Shown: in pieces, positions 34,709 through 46,040 of the stretch
Layout: every line of letters begins with the position of its first letter
Numbering within the stretch: the stretch's first letter is position 1
Assembly (NCBI RefSeq): GCF_031822435.1
Contig: NZ_JAVQLW010000001.1
Coordinates: 2,737,501-2,801,500, forward strand
From: Paracoccus sp. MBLB3053
GTDB taxonomy: Bacteria; Pseudomonadota; Alphaproteobacteria; Rhodobacterales; Rhodobacteraceae
DNA length: 64,000 nucleotides
Direction: 5' to 3'
Notes under the pieces: generated by a model
The model's input: only the letters and a program-made list of their open reading frames with translations
Told to the model about the DNA's origin: nothing
The model's database searches: none
Position numbers and translations under genes: made by a program

Positions 34709-35956
34709 ATGAACCGCAATTCGGACCGCGACCTTGCATGGCTTCTCGCAATCGGGCTGGCGCTGCGCATCATCTGGGCGCTGATGGTGCCGGTCGAACC
34801 CGTCTCGGACAGCTGGGCCTATGCAAACTTTGCCCGCAACATCGTCGAGCACGGCGTCTATGGCGGGCAACCCGACCAACCCAGCGCCTATTGGGCGGTC
34901 GGACCCGCCGCGATCACCGCCGCGACCTTCCTCATCTTCGGGACGGAAAGTTTCGTCGGCGTGGTCCTTCTCAACCTGCTGGCGGGCGCGCTGATCATCC
35001 TGCTGATCTATCGGATCGGTGAAATCTGGTACGATCAGCGAACCGCGACGATCGCGGCCCTGATCGCGGCGCTCTGGCCGAACCTGATCTTCTTCACCTC
35101 GATCCTGTCGAGCGAGATCTGGTTCATCGCCCTGACCCTCGGCGGTCTGTGGTTCCATGAAAGACGTGACGGCCGAGCCTGGCTGAACCTGCTTCTCGCC
35201 GGCGTCATCTGGGGCCTCGCATGCTATGTCCGGCCCGTCATCCTGCTTTTGCCGGTCGCCCTTGCGCTGGTCGCCCTGCCCGATGGCTGGCGCGCAATTC
35301 TGCGGGCCGGCATCCGCGCCGCGCTTCTGGTCGGGCTGATCGTTCTGACGGTGTCGCCCTGGACCTATCGCAATGCCCGCACATTCGGGAGCCCGGTTCT
35401 TGTCTCGACCAATTTCGGGCCGAATCTCTGGATGGGCAACAACCCCGATACAACCGGCGGCTACATGCCCCTGCCCGAGCGGGTCGGAGAAATGGACGAG
35501 ATCGAGCGTGCCGAAACGCTGAAGTCCGAGGCCAAGGATTACATCAGATCCGAGCCGGTCGCCTTTGTCGCGCGGACCCTGCGCAAGGTTGCGCAATTGC
35601 ACGAACGCGAAACCATCGGCGTGGTCTGGAACGGCGACTTCCTCACCCAGACGATCGGCCAGCCCGGCCTGCTGGGCCTGAAGCTGATCGCGACGGGCTA
35701 TTGGTTCGCCGTGCTGGGACTTGCAGTTTTCGCCGTCGCGCTGCGTTTCGCGCAATCCCCCGCACGGGCGCTCTTTCATCCTGCGATCGCCGGTTGGGCC
35801 TATTTCACCATGCTCCACGCAATCACCGTGGTCGAGGATCGCTACCACATGCCCAGCGCGCCCTTCATCGCCCTGCTGGCGGCCGCCAGCGCCAACTATC
35901 TTCTGCAACGGCGAAACCTGCCATATGCCAGCCGGAAAGAGCGGAGAACGACATGA
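34709..35956 (+). CDS. GT-C membrane glycosyltransferase (ArnT/PMT-like)
   Basis: 415 residues starting 2 nt after the preceding stop. It has about ten membrane helices, and the first loop carries the acidic catalytic-type motif PVSDSWAYANFARNIVEHG, as in ArnT and PMT-type enzymes that use polyprenyl-phosphate sugars outside the membrane. A second recognisable loop (WTYRNARTFGSPVLVSTNFG, then LWMGNNPDTTGGY) recurs in this family. It would transfer the sugar made by the UbiA enzyme to a periplasmic acceptor such as a polysaccharide, lipid A-like glycolipid or protein. The acceptor is unknown. Its stop overlaps the next start by 4 nt. Confidence 0.85.
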   Translation: MNRNSDRDLAWLLAIGLALRIIWALMVPVEPVSDSWAYANFARNIVEHGVYGGQPDQPSAYWAVGPAAITAATFLIFGTESFVGVVLLNLLAGALIILLIYRIGEIWYDQRTATIAALIAALWPNLIFFTSILSSEIWFIALTLGGLWFHERRDGRAWLNLLLAGVIWGLACYVRPVILLLPVALALVALPDGWRAILRAGIRAALLVGLIVLTVSPWTYRNARTFGSPVLVSTNFGPNLWMGNNPDTTGGYMPLPERVGEMDEIERAETLKSEAKDYIRSEPVAFVARTLRKVAQLHERETIGVVWNGDFLTQTIGQPGLLGLKLIATGYWFAVLGLAVFAVALRFAQSPARALFHPAIAGWAYFTMLHAITVVEDRYHMPSAPFIALLAAASANYLLQRRNLPYASRKERRTT

Positions 35957-36318
35957 ACCACTGGCTTCTCATCTTCATCGCGGCCGCAGCGAATGTGGTC
36001 TTGAACCTCTGCCTGAAACAGGGCGGGCGCGACCTGAACACGGCGGGCCTCGTTCCGCTTGTCGGAAGCATCTTCGTGTCGCCCTGGATGTGGGCCGCGG
36101 TGGGCAGTGCGGTGATCCTTCTGTCGGCCTTTGTCGCGGCGGTCAGGGTCTATTCGCTCAGCCTGACCTATACGGCGGTCACCGCGCTTGCGATGGTCAC
36201 GCTGACCGGGCTTGGCATCGCACTGCAGCAAGAGGCCCTGTCGCTTGGAAGGCTTGCAGGTCTGGCCCTGATCGTCGGCGGCCTGATCGTCATCGCCATC
36301 AGCAGCTCTGCGGCCTGA
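35953..36318 (+). CDS. SMR/EamA-type small membrane protein, likely polyprenyl-phosphate-sugar flippase subunit
   Basis: 121 residues with four membrane helices, the size of EmrE and of the ArnE/ArnF flippase subunits. The N-terminus (NHWLLIFIAAAANVVLNLCL) and the helix-4 region (LAGLALIVGGLIVIAIS) match the SMR pattern, and a conserved SLTYTAVTALAMV segment lies in helix 3. In this setting it most likely moves a polyprenyl-phosphate sugar from the cytoplasmic to the periplasmic side for the GT-C enzyme. It lacks the membrane Glu14 of drug-exporting EmrE, which supports the flippase reading. A drug/metabolite transporter cannot be excluded. Confidence 0.8.
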   Translation: MNHWLLIFIAAAANVVLNLCLKQGGRDLNTAGLVPLVGSIFVSPWMWAAVGSAVILLSAFVAAVRVYSLSLTYTAVTALAMVTLTGLGIALQQEALSLGRLAGLALIVGGLIVIAISSSAA

Positions 36319-36820
36319 GCGTGAACATCCGCCGCCAGGCCCTGCAATGAGGCGGCATCCCGCCCCTCGACCCAATCCGCCCAACGCCTGATCGCCTTTG
36401 AACGGCATTGGCGGGCATCTCGGCCAGACAACCGGGATTGCTCACGTGTCGGAAAGGTTTGCCTTTCGCAGACCGCAGGTCGCTTAGCCGCACCCGCAGC
36501 CACATTTGAGGCACCCCGCGGCGAATGGAGGCATGGAATCCGAAGCGGACGGTCGAGCTGCGCCTATTCTGCCGCCTCAGCGGTGTCCGGTGGTCGGCCC
36601 GTCTCCGAAAGCTTCGGAATTTGCGACAAACCCTCGAATTATTCCCAGGTTTCGAACCAGGTTCTACGACTACGGAACGCTCGACCCTTGAAACTTGACC
36701 AATGCGCAGTGTGGGCGCACCGTGAAACGGTGGGCGCTCGACTTGAGGAATGTGGATTCATACAGCGTCAAAGGTGGGATCGCCTTCCAGGCTGAAACAG
36801 TGGTCAGGGAACGGTTAGTC
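36319..36820. other. Intergenic stretch, no gene seen
   Basis: About 500 bp. GC content falls between 36,600 and 36,800, where the promoter of the downstream outer-membrane protein gene is expected. No RNA gene or credible open frame is visible. Confidence 0.5.
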
Positions 36821-37483
36821 ATGAAACAGGCAAGGTCGGCGACAGCACTGGCGATCGCGGCGCTGGCGGGGGGCACGGGAATGGCCTCCGCTCAGACGCT
36901 TTCGCTTGGAGATTTTTACGTCAAAGCTTTTGGCGGCGCGGCCTGGCCGCAGAATTTCGACACCACCCTCAAGGAAGATGGCGAGCAGATCGCCCGCCCC
37001 AGCTTCGACTACGAAACCGGGTATACTCTGGGCGTCGCGGTCGGCGCAGCCCTCACGTCGAATATCTCGATGGAGATCGAGTATGCCTACCGCAGCTTCG
37101 ATGCCGCCATCACGGACCGCGACGAGGATGACGAAAGCAGCAGGGCGGACGGTGATTCCTCTGCCAACGCCTTCATGTTCAACGCGATCTACATGTTTGA
37201 CGGCATGGGCGCGACTGGGGCGATCCGGCCCTATCTCGGCGGCGGCATCGGCGGGGTCAACGTGGAGACGAGCGTCCCGGGCCAGAATTACGACGCCGAT
37301 ACGTTGCTTGCCTACCAGCTGATCGGCGGCGTTGGCTACGAACTGAACCCCAATGTCACCCTCTACGCCGAGGGACGCTGGTTCCAGACCGAGTCGGGCA
37401 GGTTCGACGGGCCGGGCGGGGATTATTTCGACGGCAAGCTCGAAAGCTTCGACCTGCTCGCCGGCCTGCGCTACACCTTCTGA
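36821..37483 (+). CDS. Outer-membrane beta-barrel protein (OMP_b-brl/porin-like)
   Basis: 220 residues from ATG 36821, chosen because a signal peptide starts here (MKQARSATALAIAALAGG, cleaved after GMASA). The mature part alternates short hydrophobic strands and polar turns and ends in LRYTF, a terminal aromatic residue typical of outer-membrane barrels. Strand-like pieces include FYVKAFGGAAWP, ISMEIEYAYRSF and YLGGGIGGVNVE. Small eight-stranded barrels of this type are common surface proteins in alphaproteobacteria. It is a single gene. Confidence 0.85.
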   Translation: MKQARSATALAIAALAGGTGMASAQTLSLGDFYVKAFGGAAWPQNFDTTLKEDGEQIARPSFDYETGYTLGVAVGAALTSNISMEIEYAYRSFDAAITDRDEDDESSRADGDSSANAFMFNAIYMFDGMGATGAIRPYLGGGIGGVNVETSVPGQNYDADTLLAYQLIGGVGYELNPNVTLYAEGRWFQTESGRFDGPGGDYFDGKLESFDLLAGLRYTF

Positions 37484-37703
37484 GCCTCGCGATCTGATTT
37501 TCAGGGCCTGTCCAATGCCCACTTCCCGCCCGGCCTGTTGAACCACCCCCAGGCTTGGCAGGATCGAGCATCCGCAACGAACCTTCGCAATGCGATACCT
37601 CGCGGCAGCGTAAGCGAAAGGCCGCTTCACCATGGCCAACCCGGCCAGAGGCAGATGCCCTGACAAGAAATTCAGACCTGGCTGATACTTTTCAAGATGA
37701 TCT

Positions 37704-37779
<76 letters not shown>

Positions 37780-38145
37780 ACCGGAGGTCAAGACAGCGGC
37801 GCGCGCCGTCCTTGTGGAGCGTCGTATAGGTAGCTCGGAAATCGGGCGCAAGCGGAAAAGCGACCTTGGCGCAGATTTCTTCATCGCGTCGTCACATGCC
37901 CCGGACCAGGCTCACGCCCCGCGTTCGCGCCCATCCGGCCGCGCCGGTCGCAGGCGCCGCCCCGTCAGCCGCAAGCGATGCATCCGGCACGGCGCCTGGC
38001 GGCCTTCCGGGGCGCCCTTCCTCCTTGCTATACTCGGCAAAATCCCCTAGCTAGCGCGCTGAAACGCTGCGGGGGCGCGCGGCGGCTTGCCGACGTGCCC
38101 GGGACTTTCCCTTCCCCCGCATAATGGTTGGATGAAGGAACGCAA
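37780..38145. other. Intergenic stretch ahead of trigger factor
   Basis: About 365 bp with no gene recognised. It should contain the promoters of tRNA-Ala (leftward) and tig (rightward). No clear repeats or long hairpins were seen. Confidence 0.5.
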
Positions 38146-39480
38146 ATGCAGGTCAAGGAAACCCAGAACGAAGGGCTGAAGCGCGGCTATGAATTCACCC
38201 TGCCGGCGGCCGATCTGGCAGCCCAGGTGGAAGCGAAGCTGAAAGAGGCCCAGCCCGAAGTCGAAATCAAGGGCTTCCGCAAGGGCAAGGTCCCGATGGC
38301 GATGCTCAAGAAGCAGTTCGGCCAGCGCGTCATGGGCGATGCCATGCAGGAAGCGATCGACACCGCCCTGAAGAACCATCTCGAAACCTCGGGCGACCGT
38401 CCGGCGCTGCAGCCGAAGGTCGAAATGGTCAATGGCGAGACCTGGAAGGAAGGCGATGACGTTGTCGTCACCGTTTCCTACGAAGCCCTGCCCGCCATCC
38501 CGGAAGCCGATCTTTCGGGCGTCGAGCTTGAGCGCCTGGTTGTCGAAGCCAGCGAAGAGCAAGTGACCGAAGCGCTGGAAAACCTTGCTAAGAACGCGCA
38601 GTCCTTCGAGGACCGCAAGAAAGGCACCAAGGCCAAGTCGGGCGACCAGGTCGTGATCGACTTCAAGGGCATGGTTGATGGCGAAGCCTTCGAAGGCGGC
38701 ACCGCCGAAGACTATCCGCTGGTTCTGGGCTCGAACAGCTTCATCCCCGGCTTCGAAGACCAGCTGGTCGGCGCCAAGGCCGGTGAAGAAGTCAAGGTCG
38801 AGGTGAAGTTCCCCGAGGATTACGGCCACCCGACGCTCGCCGGCAAGGACGCGGTCTTCGAGACCACCGTCAAGGCCGTCAAGGCGCCGAAAGCCGCCGA
38901 ACTCGACGACGAGCTGGCCAAGAAATTCGGTGCCGACGACCTGGAAGCCCTGAAGGGCCAGATCCGTCAGCGGCTCGAGGCCGAATACAAGGGCGCCTCG
39001 CGCCAGATCCTGAAGCGCGCGCTGCTCGACAAGCTGGACGGGCTGGTCAAGTTCGACCTGCCGGAATCGCTGGTCGAAGCCGAAGCCGGCCAGATCGCGC
39101 ACCAGCTCTGGCACGAAGAGCATCCGGAAGAGCACGGCCACAACCACGGCGAAATCGAGCCGACGGAAGAGCACAAGTCGCTCGCCGAGCGTCGCGTTCG
39201 CCTTGGCCTGCTGCTCGCCGAGATCGGCCAGAAAGCCGAAATCACCGTCTCTGACCAGGAAATGACCCAGGCCGTGCTGAACCAGGCCCGTCAATATCCG
39301 GGCCAGGAACGCGCTTTCTTCGAGTTCATCCAGCAGAACCCGCAGGCTCAGCAGCAGCTGCGCGCGCCGATCTTCGAAGACAAGGTCGTCGACCACATCG
39401 TCGAAGGCGCCAAGGTTGCCGACAAGCCGGTCAGCAAGGAAGAGCTGGAAAAGGCCATCGAGGCCCTGGACACGCTCTGA
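38146..39480 (+). CDS. tig: Trigger factor, ribosome-associated chaperone
   Basis: 444 residues from ATG 38146, with AAGGAA at 5 nt. The N-terminal ribosome-binding domain has the signature [17 protein letters not shown] (usual GFRxGxxP), the middle is the FKBP-like prolyl isomerase ([20 protein letters not shown]), and the C-terminus is the long helical arm domain. It shields nascent chains at the ribosome exit. An internal stretch rich in His/Glu ([16 protein letters not shown]) in the C-terminal arm is typical of alphaproteobacterial versions. The gene is monocistronic and followed by a terminator. Confidence 0.98.
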   Translation: MQVKETQNEGLKRGYEFTLPAADLAAQVEAKLKEAQPEVEIKGFRKGKVPMAMLKKQFGQRVMGDAMQEAIDTALKNHLETSGDRPALQPKVEMVNGETWKEGDDVVVTVSYEALPAIPEADLSGVELERLVVEASEEQVTEALENLAKNAQSFEDRKKGTKAKSGDQVVIDFKGMVDGEAFEGGTAEDYPLVLGSNSFIPGFEDQLVGAKAGEEVKVEVKFPEDYGHPTLAGKDAVFETTVKAVKAPKAAELDDELAKKFGADDLEALKGQIRQRLEAEYKGASRQILKRALLDKLDGLVKFDLPESLVEAEAGQIAHQLWHEEHPEEHGHNHGEIEPTEEHKSLAERRVRLGLLLAEIGQKAEITVSDQEMTQAVLNQARQYPGQERAFFEFIQQNPQAQQQLRAPIFEDKVVDHIVEGAKVADKPVSKEELEKAIEALDTL

Positions 39481-39502
39481 TCGGACAGATCAGCCGGAAT
39501 TC

Positions 39503-39531
39503 GGGCCGTCCCTTCGGGGGCGGCCTTTTTC
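39503..39531 (+). terminator. Rho-independent terminator after tig
   Basis: A GGCCGTCC/GGGCGGCC stem over CTTCGG is followed by TTTTT, 20 bp after the tig stop. Confidence 0.8.
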
Positions 39532-39581
39532 GTTCTGGGCGCCGGCTTCTTCCGCCTGTCCCGCAGGGCAAGATGGCAAAA

Positions 39582-39612
39582 TAAAAACGCCCCCTTCCGG
39601 GGGCGTTTCCAT
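39582..39612. terminator. Bidirectional terminator between tig and the leftward OMP gene
   Basis: AAACGCCCCC pairs with GGGGGCGTTT over a 4-nt loop (39585-39608). The AAAAA before and TTT after it let it act on transcripts from either side; it lies 20 bp beyond the stop of the convergent beta-barrel gene. Confidence 0.8.
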
Positions 39613-39630
39613 CAAACCTGTCCGGTCAAA

Positions 39631-40212
39631 TCAGAAGCGGTAGGCCGCGCGGATCTGGAACAGGTCGGTGTCGAGGTCGGCGCCATCGACGTCGGCCACG
39701 TCCGAGAAGTCGTTGCGGGTGTATTCCGCGCCAACGGTGAACTTGTCGTTGATCATGTAGTCAGCGCCGATACCGTAGGTGATACCGGTTTCCGACAGAT
39801 CGTCCGCTTCCAGCTGGGCGACGCCGAGCGTGGCATAGGGCAGGAACTTGCCCATGTCGTAGCCGGCGCGGCCGCGCAGGCGCCACAGGTCGCCGTCTTC
39901 GTCCGTGTCATCCATGCTGATGCGGTTGTAGTCCAGTTCGCCGCCCAGGACGAACGAACCGAAGTCACGCATGTAGCCGCCGTGCACGCCATATGCGTCG
40001 AAATCGCTATCCGCGGACTCGCCGGCATAGCTCAGCTCGGCATTGCCCTTGCCGTACTGGACACCAGCGTAGAAGCCCGACCAGTCGGCCACCGGCTCGA
40101 CGGTTTCAACGACCGGAACAACCGGGGTTTCAACGACCGGGGCAACATAGCCACCAGCCGAAGCTGCAGTTGCCGACATGCCGGCCAGGATCGCGTAATA
40201 TGCCATTTTCAT
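39631..40212 (-). CDS. Outer-membrane beta-barrel protein (OMP_b-brl)
   Basis: 193 residues, with AAGGAG upstream of ATG 40212. The signal peptide (MKMAYYAILAGMSATAASA) is followed by a Val/Pro/Glu-rich linker (VVETPVVPVVETVEPV, an imperfect PVVET repeat) and an eight-strand-type barrel: DWSGFYAGVQYGKGN, YATLGVAQLE, FTVGAEYTRNDFS and the C-terminal RAAYRF ending in Phe. The DWSGFYAG motif is characteristic of the family in Rhizobiales and Rhodobacterales (for example Omp25/Omp31-like proteins). It is monocistronic. Confidence 0.92.
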   Translation of the reverse strand: MKMAYYAILAGMSATAASAGGYVAPVVETPVVPVVETVEPVADWSGFYAGVQYGKGNAELSYAGESADSDFDAYGVHGGYMRDFGSFVLGGELDYNRISMDDTDEDGDLWRLRGRAGYDMGKFLPYATLGVAQLEADDLSETGITYGIGADYMINDKFTVGAEYTRNDFSDVADVDGADLDTDLFQIRAAYRF

Positions 40213-40824
40213 GGTCTTTTTCTCCTTTATCGAAGGACGGCCCGACTAGCAGTTGCCTTGGGGAGAGTGAAAGCAAATGATTGTGATGGTCATGAGCGGG
40301 CCTCCGCCGTTCGCGGCGGTGCGGGCCGACCCGCGGGGTGATCTCGCCGGTCGGTGAAAGGGCCCGAAGGGCGCACCGCGGCCAAGCGGATGGGCGAGAA
40401 AAAGCTGCGCCGGTCATCGCCGCGATCCTGATCGCAAGCGCGGACCAGCCGGGCAGCTAAGCTGTGCGATGCGCCCCGGCAGGGCCGATCAGGCGCGCAG
40501 ACCTGCTCCGGTCGAGCGTGCCGAGACGGGGGCCTGCCCCGCGCCTTCAGCTATCCTTCCACTTCCCAAGTGACGCGACGTCCCGGAATTGATGCATCCC
40601 GTCGCATTTTCGCGCGGCAATGTCGGTTTCCGCCATGTTCGCTGACCCGATCGGGTATCGAACTCGGTCTGGTAGGAGCGAGGCATCATCACCGGTCACC
40701 GGCCAGCAACGCGGCGGGACGCGAAATGGGAAATGCGGCTGCATTTCGCCATCCGTCACCTTGCAGGGTTCTGATCCCTGCGGTCGGGACCTCGGGATGA
40801 TGCCGCAAGGAGGAGCAAAGGAAG
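40213..40824. other. Divergent intergenic stretch between OMP gene and fdhA
   Basis: About 610 bp without a recognised gene. A 26-codon frame starting at 40277 and a CCGCCG-TTCG-CGGCGG hairpin near 40310 are present but unsupported. Promoters of the leftward OMP gene and of fdhA must lie here. Confidence 0.45.
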
Positions 40825-42006
40825 ATGAGCAATTTTGGTGTGGTTTACACCGGCCCGGGCAAGGTCGAGGTCCAGAAGATCGACGATGCCAAGATGGTCG
40901 CACCGAATGGCCGCAAGCTTGAGCACGCGGTCATCCTGAAGGTCATTTCGACCAATATCTGCGGTTCCGACCAGCACATGGTCAGGGGCCGGACGACGGC
41001 GCAGGCCGGGCTGGTCCTGGGTCACGAGATCACCGGCGAGGTCATCGAGATCGGCTCGGATGTCGAGATGTTGTCGGTGGGCGATGTCGTCTCGGTGCCC
41101 TTCAACGTGGCCTGCGGTCGTTGCCGCTGCTGCCGCGAAGGCGATACCGGCGTGTGCCTGACCGTGAACCCCGAACGCGCGGGCGGTGCCTATGGTTACG
41201 TCGACATGGGCGGCTGGATCGGCGGGCAGGCCCGCTACGTCACCGTGCCTTATGCCGATTTCAACCTGCTGAAATTCCCCGATCGCGATCGCGCGATGGA
41301 AAAGATCCGCGACCTGACCATGCTGTCGGACATCCTGCCGACCGGCTTTCACGGCGCGCTTCAGGCAGGGGTGGGCGTCGGTTCGGTTGTCTATGTCGCG
41401 GGCGCCGGCCCGGTCGGCCTGGCTGCAGCGGCCTCGGCCCGCATCCTTGGCGCAGCCGTCGTGATGATCGGCGATTTCAACAAGGAACGGCTCGACCATG
41501 CCTCTCGCGTGGGTTTCACGCCGGTCGACCTGTCCAAGGGCGACAACCTGCCCGAGATGATCGCCGACATCATCGGCTCGCCCGAAGTCGACGCGGCCAT
41601 CGATGCCGTCGGCTTCGAGGCGCGCGGGCATTCGGGCGGTGAACAGCCGGCGATCGTGCTGAACCAGATGATGGAAATCACCCGCGTTGCCGGCAAGATC
41701 GGCATACCGGGCCTTTACGTCACCGAAGACCCGGGCGCCGTCGACGATGCCGCCAAGACCGGCAATCTCTCGATGCGTTTCGGACTGGGCTGGGCCAAGG
41801 CTCATACCTTCCACACCGGCCAGACCCCGGTGCTGAAATACAACCGCCAGCTCATGCAGGCCATCCTGCACGACCGCCTGCCGATCGCCGATATCGTCAA
41901 CGCCACGATCATGCCGCTGGAACGCGCGGCCGAAGGCTATGCCAGCTTCGACAGCGGCGTGGCCAAGAAATTCGTGCTCGACCCGCACGGGCTTCTGGCC
42001 GCCTGA
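40825..42006 (+). CDS. fdhA: Glutathione-independent formaldehyde dehydrogenase, zinc type
   Basis: 393 residues, the length of Pseudomonas putida FdhA, with strong AAGGAGG and AAGGAAG sequences upstream. It is a zinc alcohol dehydrogenase-family enzyme that dismutates or oxidises formaldehyde with tightly bound NAD. Catalytic zinc ligands include Cys46 in STNICGSDQH and the His-Glu in GHEITGEV; structural zinc cysteines are in CGRCRCCREGDTGVC. The NAD-binding fold has VAGAGPVGLAAAA. The extra segment PERAGGAYGYVDMGGW is diagnostic of this subfamily. It serves formaldehyde detoxification, which fits a Paracoccus-like methylotroph. Confidence 0.95.
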   Translation: MSNFGVVYTGPGKVEVQKIDDAKMVAPNGRKLEHAVILKVISTNICGSDQHMVRGRTTAQAGLVLGHEITGEVIEIGSDVEMLSVGDVVSVPFNVACGRCRCCREGDTGVCLTVNPERAGGAYGYVDMGGWIGGQARYVTVPYADFNLLKFPDRDRAMEKIRDLTMLSDILPTGFHGALQAGVGVGSVVYVAGAGPVGLAAAASARILGAAVVMIGDFNKERLDHASRVGFTPVDLSKGDNLPEMIADIIGSPEVDAAIDAVGFEARGHSGGEQPAIVLNQMMEITRVAGKIGIPGLYVTEDPGAVDDAAKTGNLSMRFGLGWAKAHTFHTGQTPVLKYNRQLMQAILHDRLPIADIVNATIMPLERAAEGYASFDSGVAKKFVLDPHGLLAA

Positions 42007-42178
42007 CCGCCTTTGAACCGTTTCCCGCCCCGGGCCGATCGCGGACCGGGGCGGTTCTTGCCCTGAAACCATGCAGCCCCCCGACCCTTCGCGCGCGCAT
42101 CGTCCGACGGCTTGCAACCTTGCGCCAAACTCGTGACTAATTGCCGCAAGGCGCGGCAGGCAGATGAAGGGTCCGAAC

Positions 42179-42901
42179 ATGTCCGGGACAGTGAAATTCG
42201 TCATTCTCAGCGATTCCCGCTCGGGCACCTCGCTCTTGTCGGAAACCCTGAACAGCCATCCGCAGATCGTCTGCCATGGCGAGGTGTTTCACCCCACGCC
42301 CCGCGGCCATATCAAGATCCGCGAGGAAGAACGGACGCTGGACCAGCTTGTCGCGCTGCGCGAGCAAGACCCCGTGTCCTTCATGCGCCTTGTCTATGAC
42401 CGCCCCGGCGCGCAGGCCGTCGGCTTCAAGATGTGGCGCAACCAGAACAGCGAGGAATGCGACCGGCTGATGGCCGACGATTCCGTCGCCAAGATCATCT
42501 ACGAACGCACCAATATCCTTGCCCGTTTCGCGTCCAGCCGTCTCGTCAAGGCAACCGGGATCTACAATCTCGCGCCCGGCGCGGCCCGTCCGGCAAGGCT
42601 CGAATCGAAGATCACCTTCGACCGGGCGGAATTCGACAAGTATCGGGCGCGACACGAGCGGATCTTTTCGACCTATCGCCAGAATTCGCGCGGGCCCGTC
42701 CTGGAACTGACCTACAAGTCGCTGGTCGAGAAGGGCTTCGACGAGGTCCTCTCCTTTCTCGGCGCGCCCCTTCAGCCCCTCGCGCCACAAAAGGAAAAGC
42801 TGCACGATTCGCGCATCATCGAGCGCTTCGAGAGCGCGCATCACCCCCTGATCGTCTCGACCGTGACCGAGATGGGCTGCGCCGAATGGCTCGACGAATG
42901 A
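42179..42901 (+). CDS. Sulfotransferase family protein
   Basis: 240 residues from ATG 42179, with AAGGG 8 nt upstream; ATG 42164 is an alternative. The PAPS-binding 5'-phosphosulfate loop is ILSDSRSGTSLLSETL near the N-terminus, followed by SHPQIVCHGEVFHP. The second nucleotide segment, AKIIYERTNILARFASS, resembles the 3'-phosphate loop. It would transfer sulfate from PAPS to a carbohydrate or small molecule; the acceptor is unknown. It stands alone downstream of fdhA with about 170 bp between. Confidence 0.8.
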   Translation: MSGTVKFVILSDSRSGTSLLSETLNSHPQIVCHGEVFHPTPRGHIKIREEERTLDQLVALREQDPVSFMRLVYDRPGAQAVGFKMWRNQNSEECDRLMADDSVAKIIYERTNILARFASSRLVKATGIYNLAPGAARPARLESKITFDRAEFDKYRARHERIFSTYRQNSRGPVLELTYKSLVEKGFDEVLSFLGAPLQPLAPQKEKLHDSRIIERFESAHHPLIVSTVTEMGCAEWLDE

Positions 42902-43013
42902 TTGCCCCCACCCCGCGCGGCTGACGCGCGAGGGGCCGCGCCTCATCTGCAAGCCGTTGCGCATCGGCTCCGCCGCCGGCCCGCGAAGATGGCGCGGCGC
43001 GACCCGCTGGATG

Positions 43014-43352
43014 TCAGGTTAGGAAGGGCATGATGTCCACGCCATCGCCCGGAAAGACCGTGATGTGCGGATGATCCCGAAAAAGCAGCGCCGCCGCATG
43101 GGCATTTTCAGCCTCGATGACGAGATAGCCGCAAAACGGGTTCGCGGCATCGGTGACACCATCCCTGGTGATGCGGGTCGTTTTCCCCACCATGCCGCCA
43201 CGGTCGAGGATGGAGGCCGCATTCCTCTCCTCCCAGGCGGCCCATTCCCTGAGCCCCACCGCATCAACGGCCTCCTGCTCGGCCTTGGGCAAGGCCCGAA
43301 ATCGATCGAAGTCTTCGGATTTCATCGTGTAGACGGCAAGGAAACGTGGCAT
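43014..43352 (-). CDS. YciI-like protein (YCII-related domain)
   Basis: 112 residues from ATG 43352, with GGAGG 6 nt upstream. It is a small ferredoxin-like alpha/beta protein: RFLAVYTMKSEDFDRFRAL, then DRGGMVGKTTRI, then FCGYLVIEAENAHAAALLF and DHPHITVFPGDGVDIMP. The pattern of a DRGGM.G turn and a DHPH..VFPG end is that of the YCII-related family, which includes small muconolactone-isomerase-like enzymes and proteins of unknown function. The gene is isolated, with no operon partner. Confidence 0.75.
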   Translation of the reverse strand: MPRFLAVYTMKSEDFDRFRALPKAEQEAVDAVGLREWAAWEERNAASILDRGGMVGKTTRITRDGVTDAANPFCGYLVIEAENAHAAALLFRDHPHITVFPGDGVDIMPFLT

Positions 43353-43561
43353 GAGACACCTCCATGGTCGCAACCGACGATCACCCTACACCCAGAGCCG
43401 CATCTGGCGTCCTCGGGAAGGCGGCAGCGCAGGGCAAACGGCGAAAACTTGCCCGGATCCTCCGCGCCCGCGACCACCAGTCGCGCAAGATGAACCAGGC
43501 GGGGCCGGTCTGGTCGATCGACGTCCCGTCTGCCGGAAAGCATCCCGTTTTCATGACTTTA

Positions 43562-43646
43562 TGGTGCGGGTGGAGGGACTTGAACCCCCACGCCTTGCGG
43601 CGCCAGAACCTAAATCTGGTGCGTCTGCCAATTTCGCCACACCCGC
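43562..43646 (-). tRNA. tRNA-Leu (anticodon TAG)
   Basis: An 85-nt type II tRNA on the minus strand: it starts GCGGGTGTGGCGAAATTGG and ends in an encoded CCA. The anticodon arm CCAGA-TTTAGGT-TCTGG gives TAG, and the long variable arm (GCCGCAAGGC) is present. Confidence 0.95.
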
Positions 43647-43932
43647 ATCCTGTCTCGCGCCGGTCAAGGGCCGCGAGAGTTCGGCTCTCTTAGCAAAGCG
43701 TCCGGGGGGATGCGAGAGGGAAAATCATCTCCCCCCTGCCCTTGCTTTCCGGTCGGCCGGGGGATCGGGATCTTGGGGTGCGAGGAATGGCCCGAAAAGC
43801 TCACCCGAAGGGTTCGCGATCCGCGCCCCGCCCATCCCGCGCCCTCGTTGGCCGCGCCGTCCTTGGCCGCGCCCGCGTTGAGGCCGCGCATGGATCGTGG
43901 CACGCAAGGTGTCAGGTGTCTGCGCTCTGGGG

Positions 43933-45939
<2,007 letters not shown>

Positions 45940-46040
45940 TCGGCAGATTGAACGATTGAGGGGGCTGGCCCCGGCCAGCCCCATAGCTTTACCATGTCCG
46001 GCCGCGGCGGCTGGGCCGACTGAATGGAGGAAGGAATCCA

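Noticed and set aside
40277..40357. 26-codon frame as a possible leader peptide upstream of fdhA
   Set aside because: It has no run of a regulatory amino acid tied to the downstream gene and no terminator-antiterminator pair ahead of fdhA.
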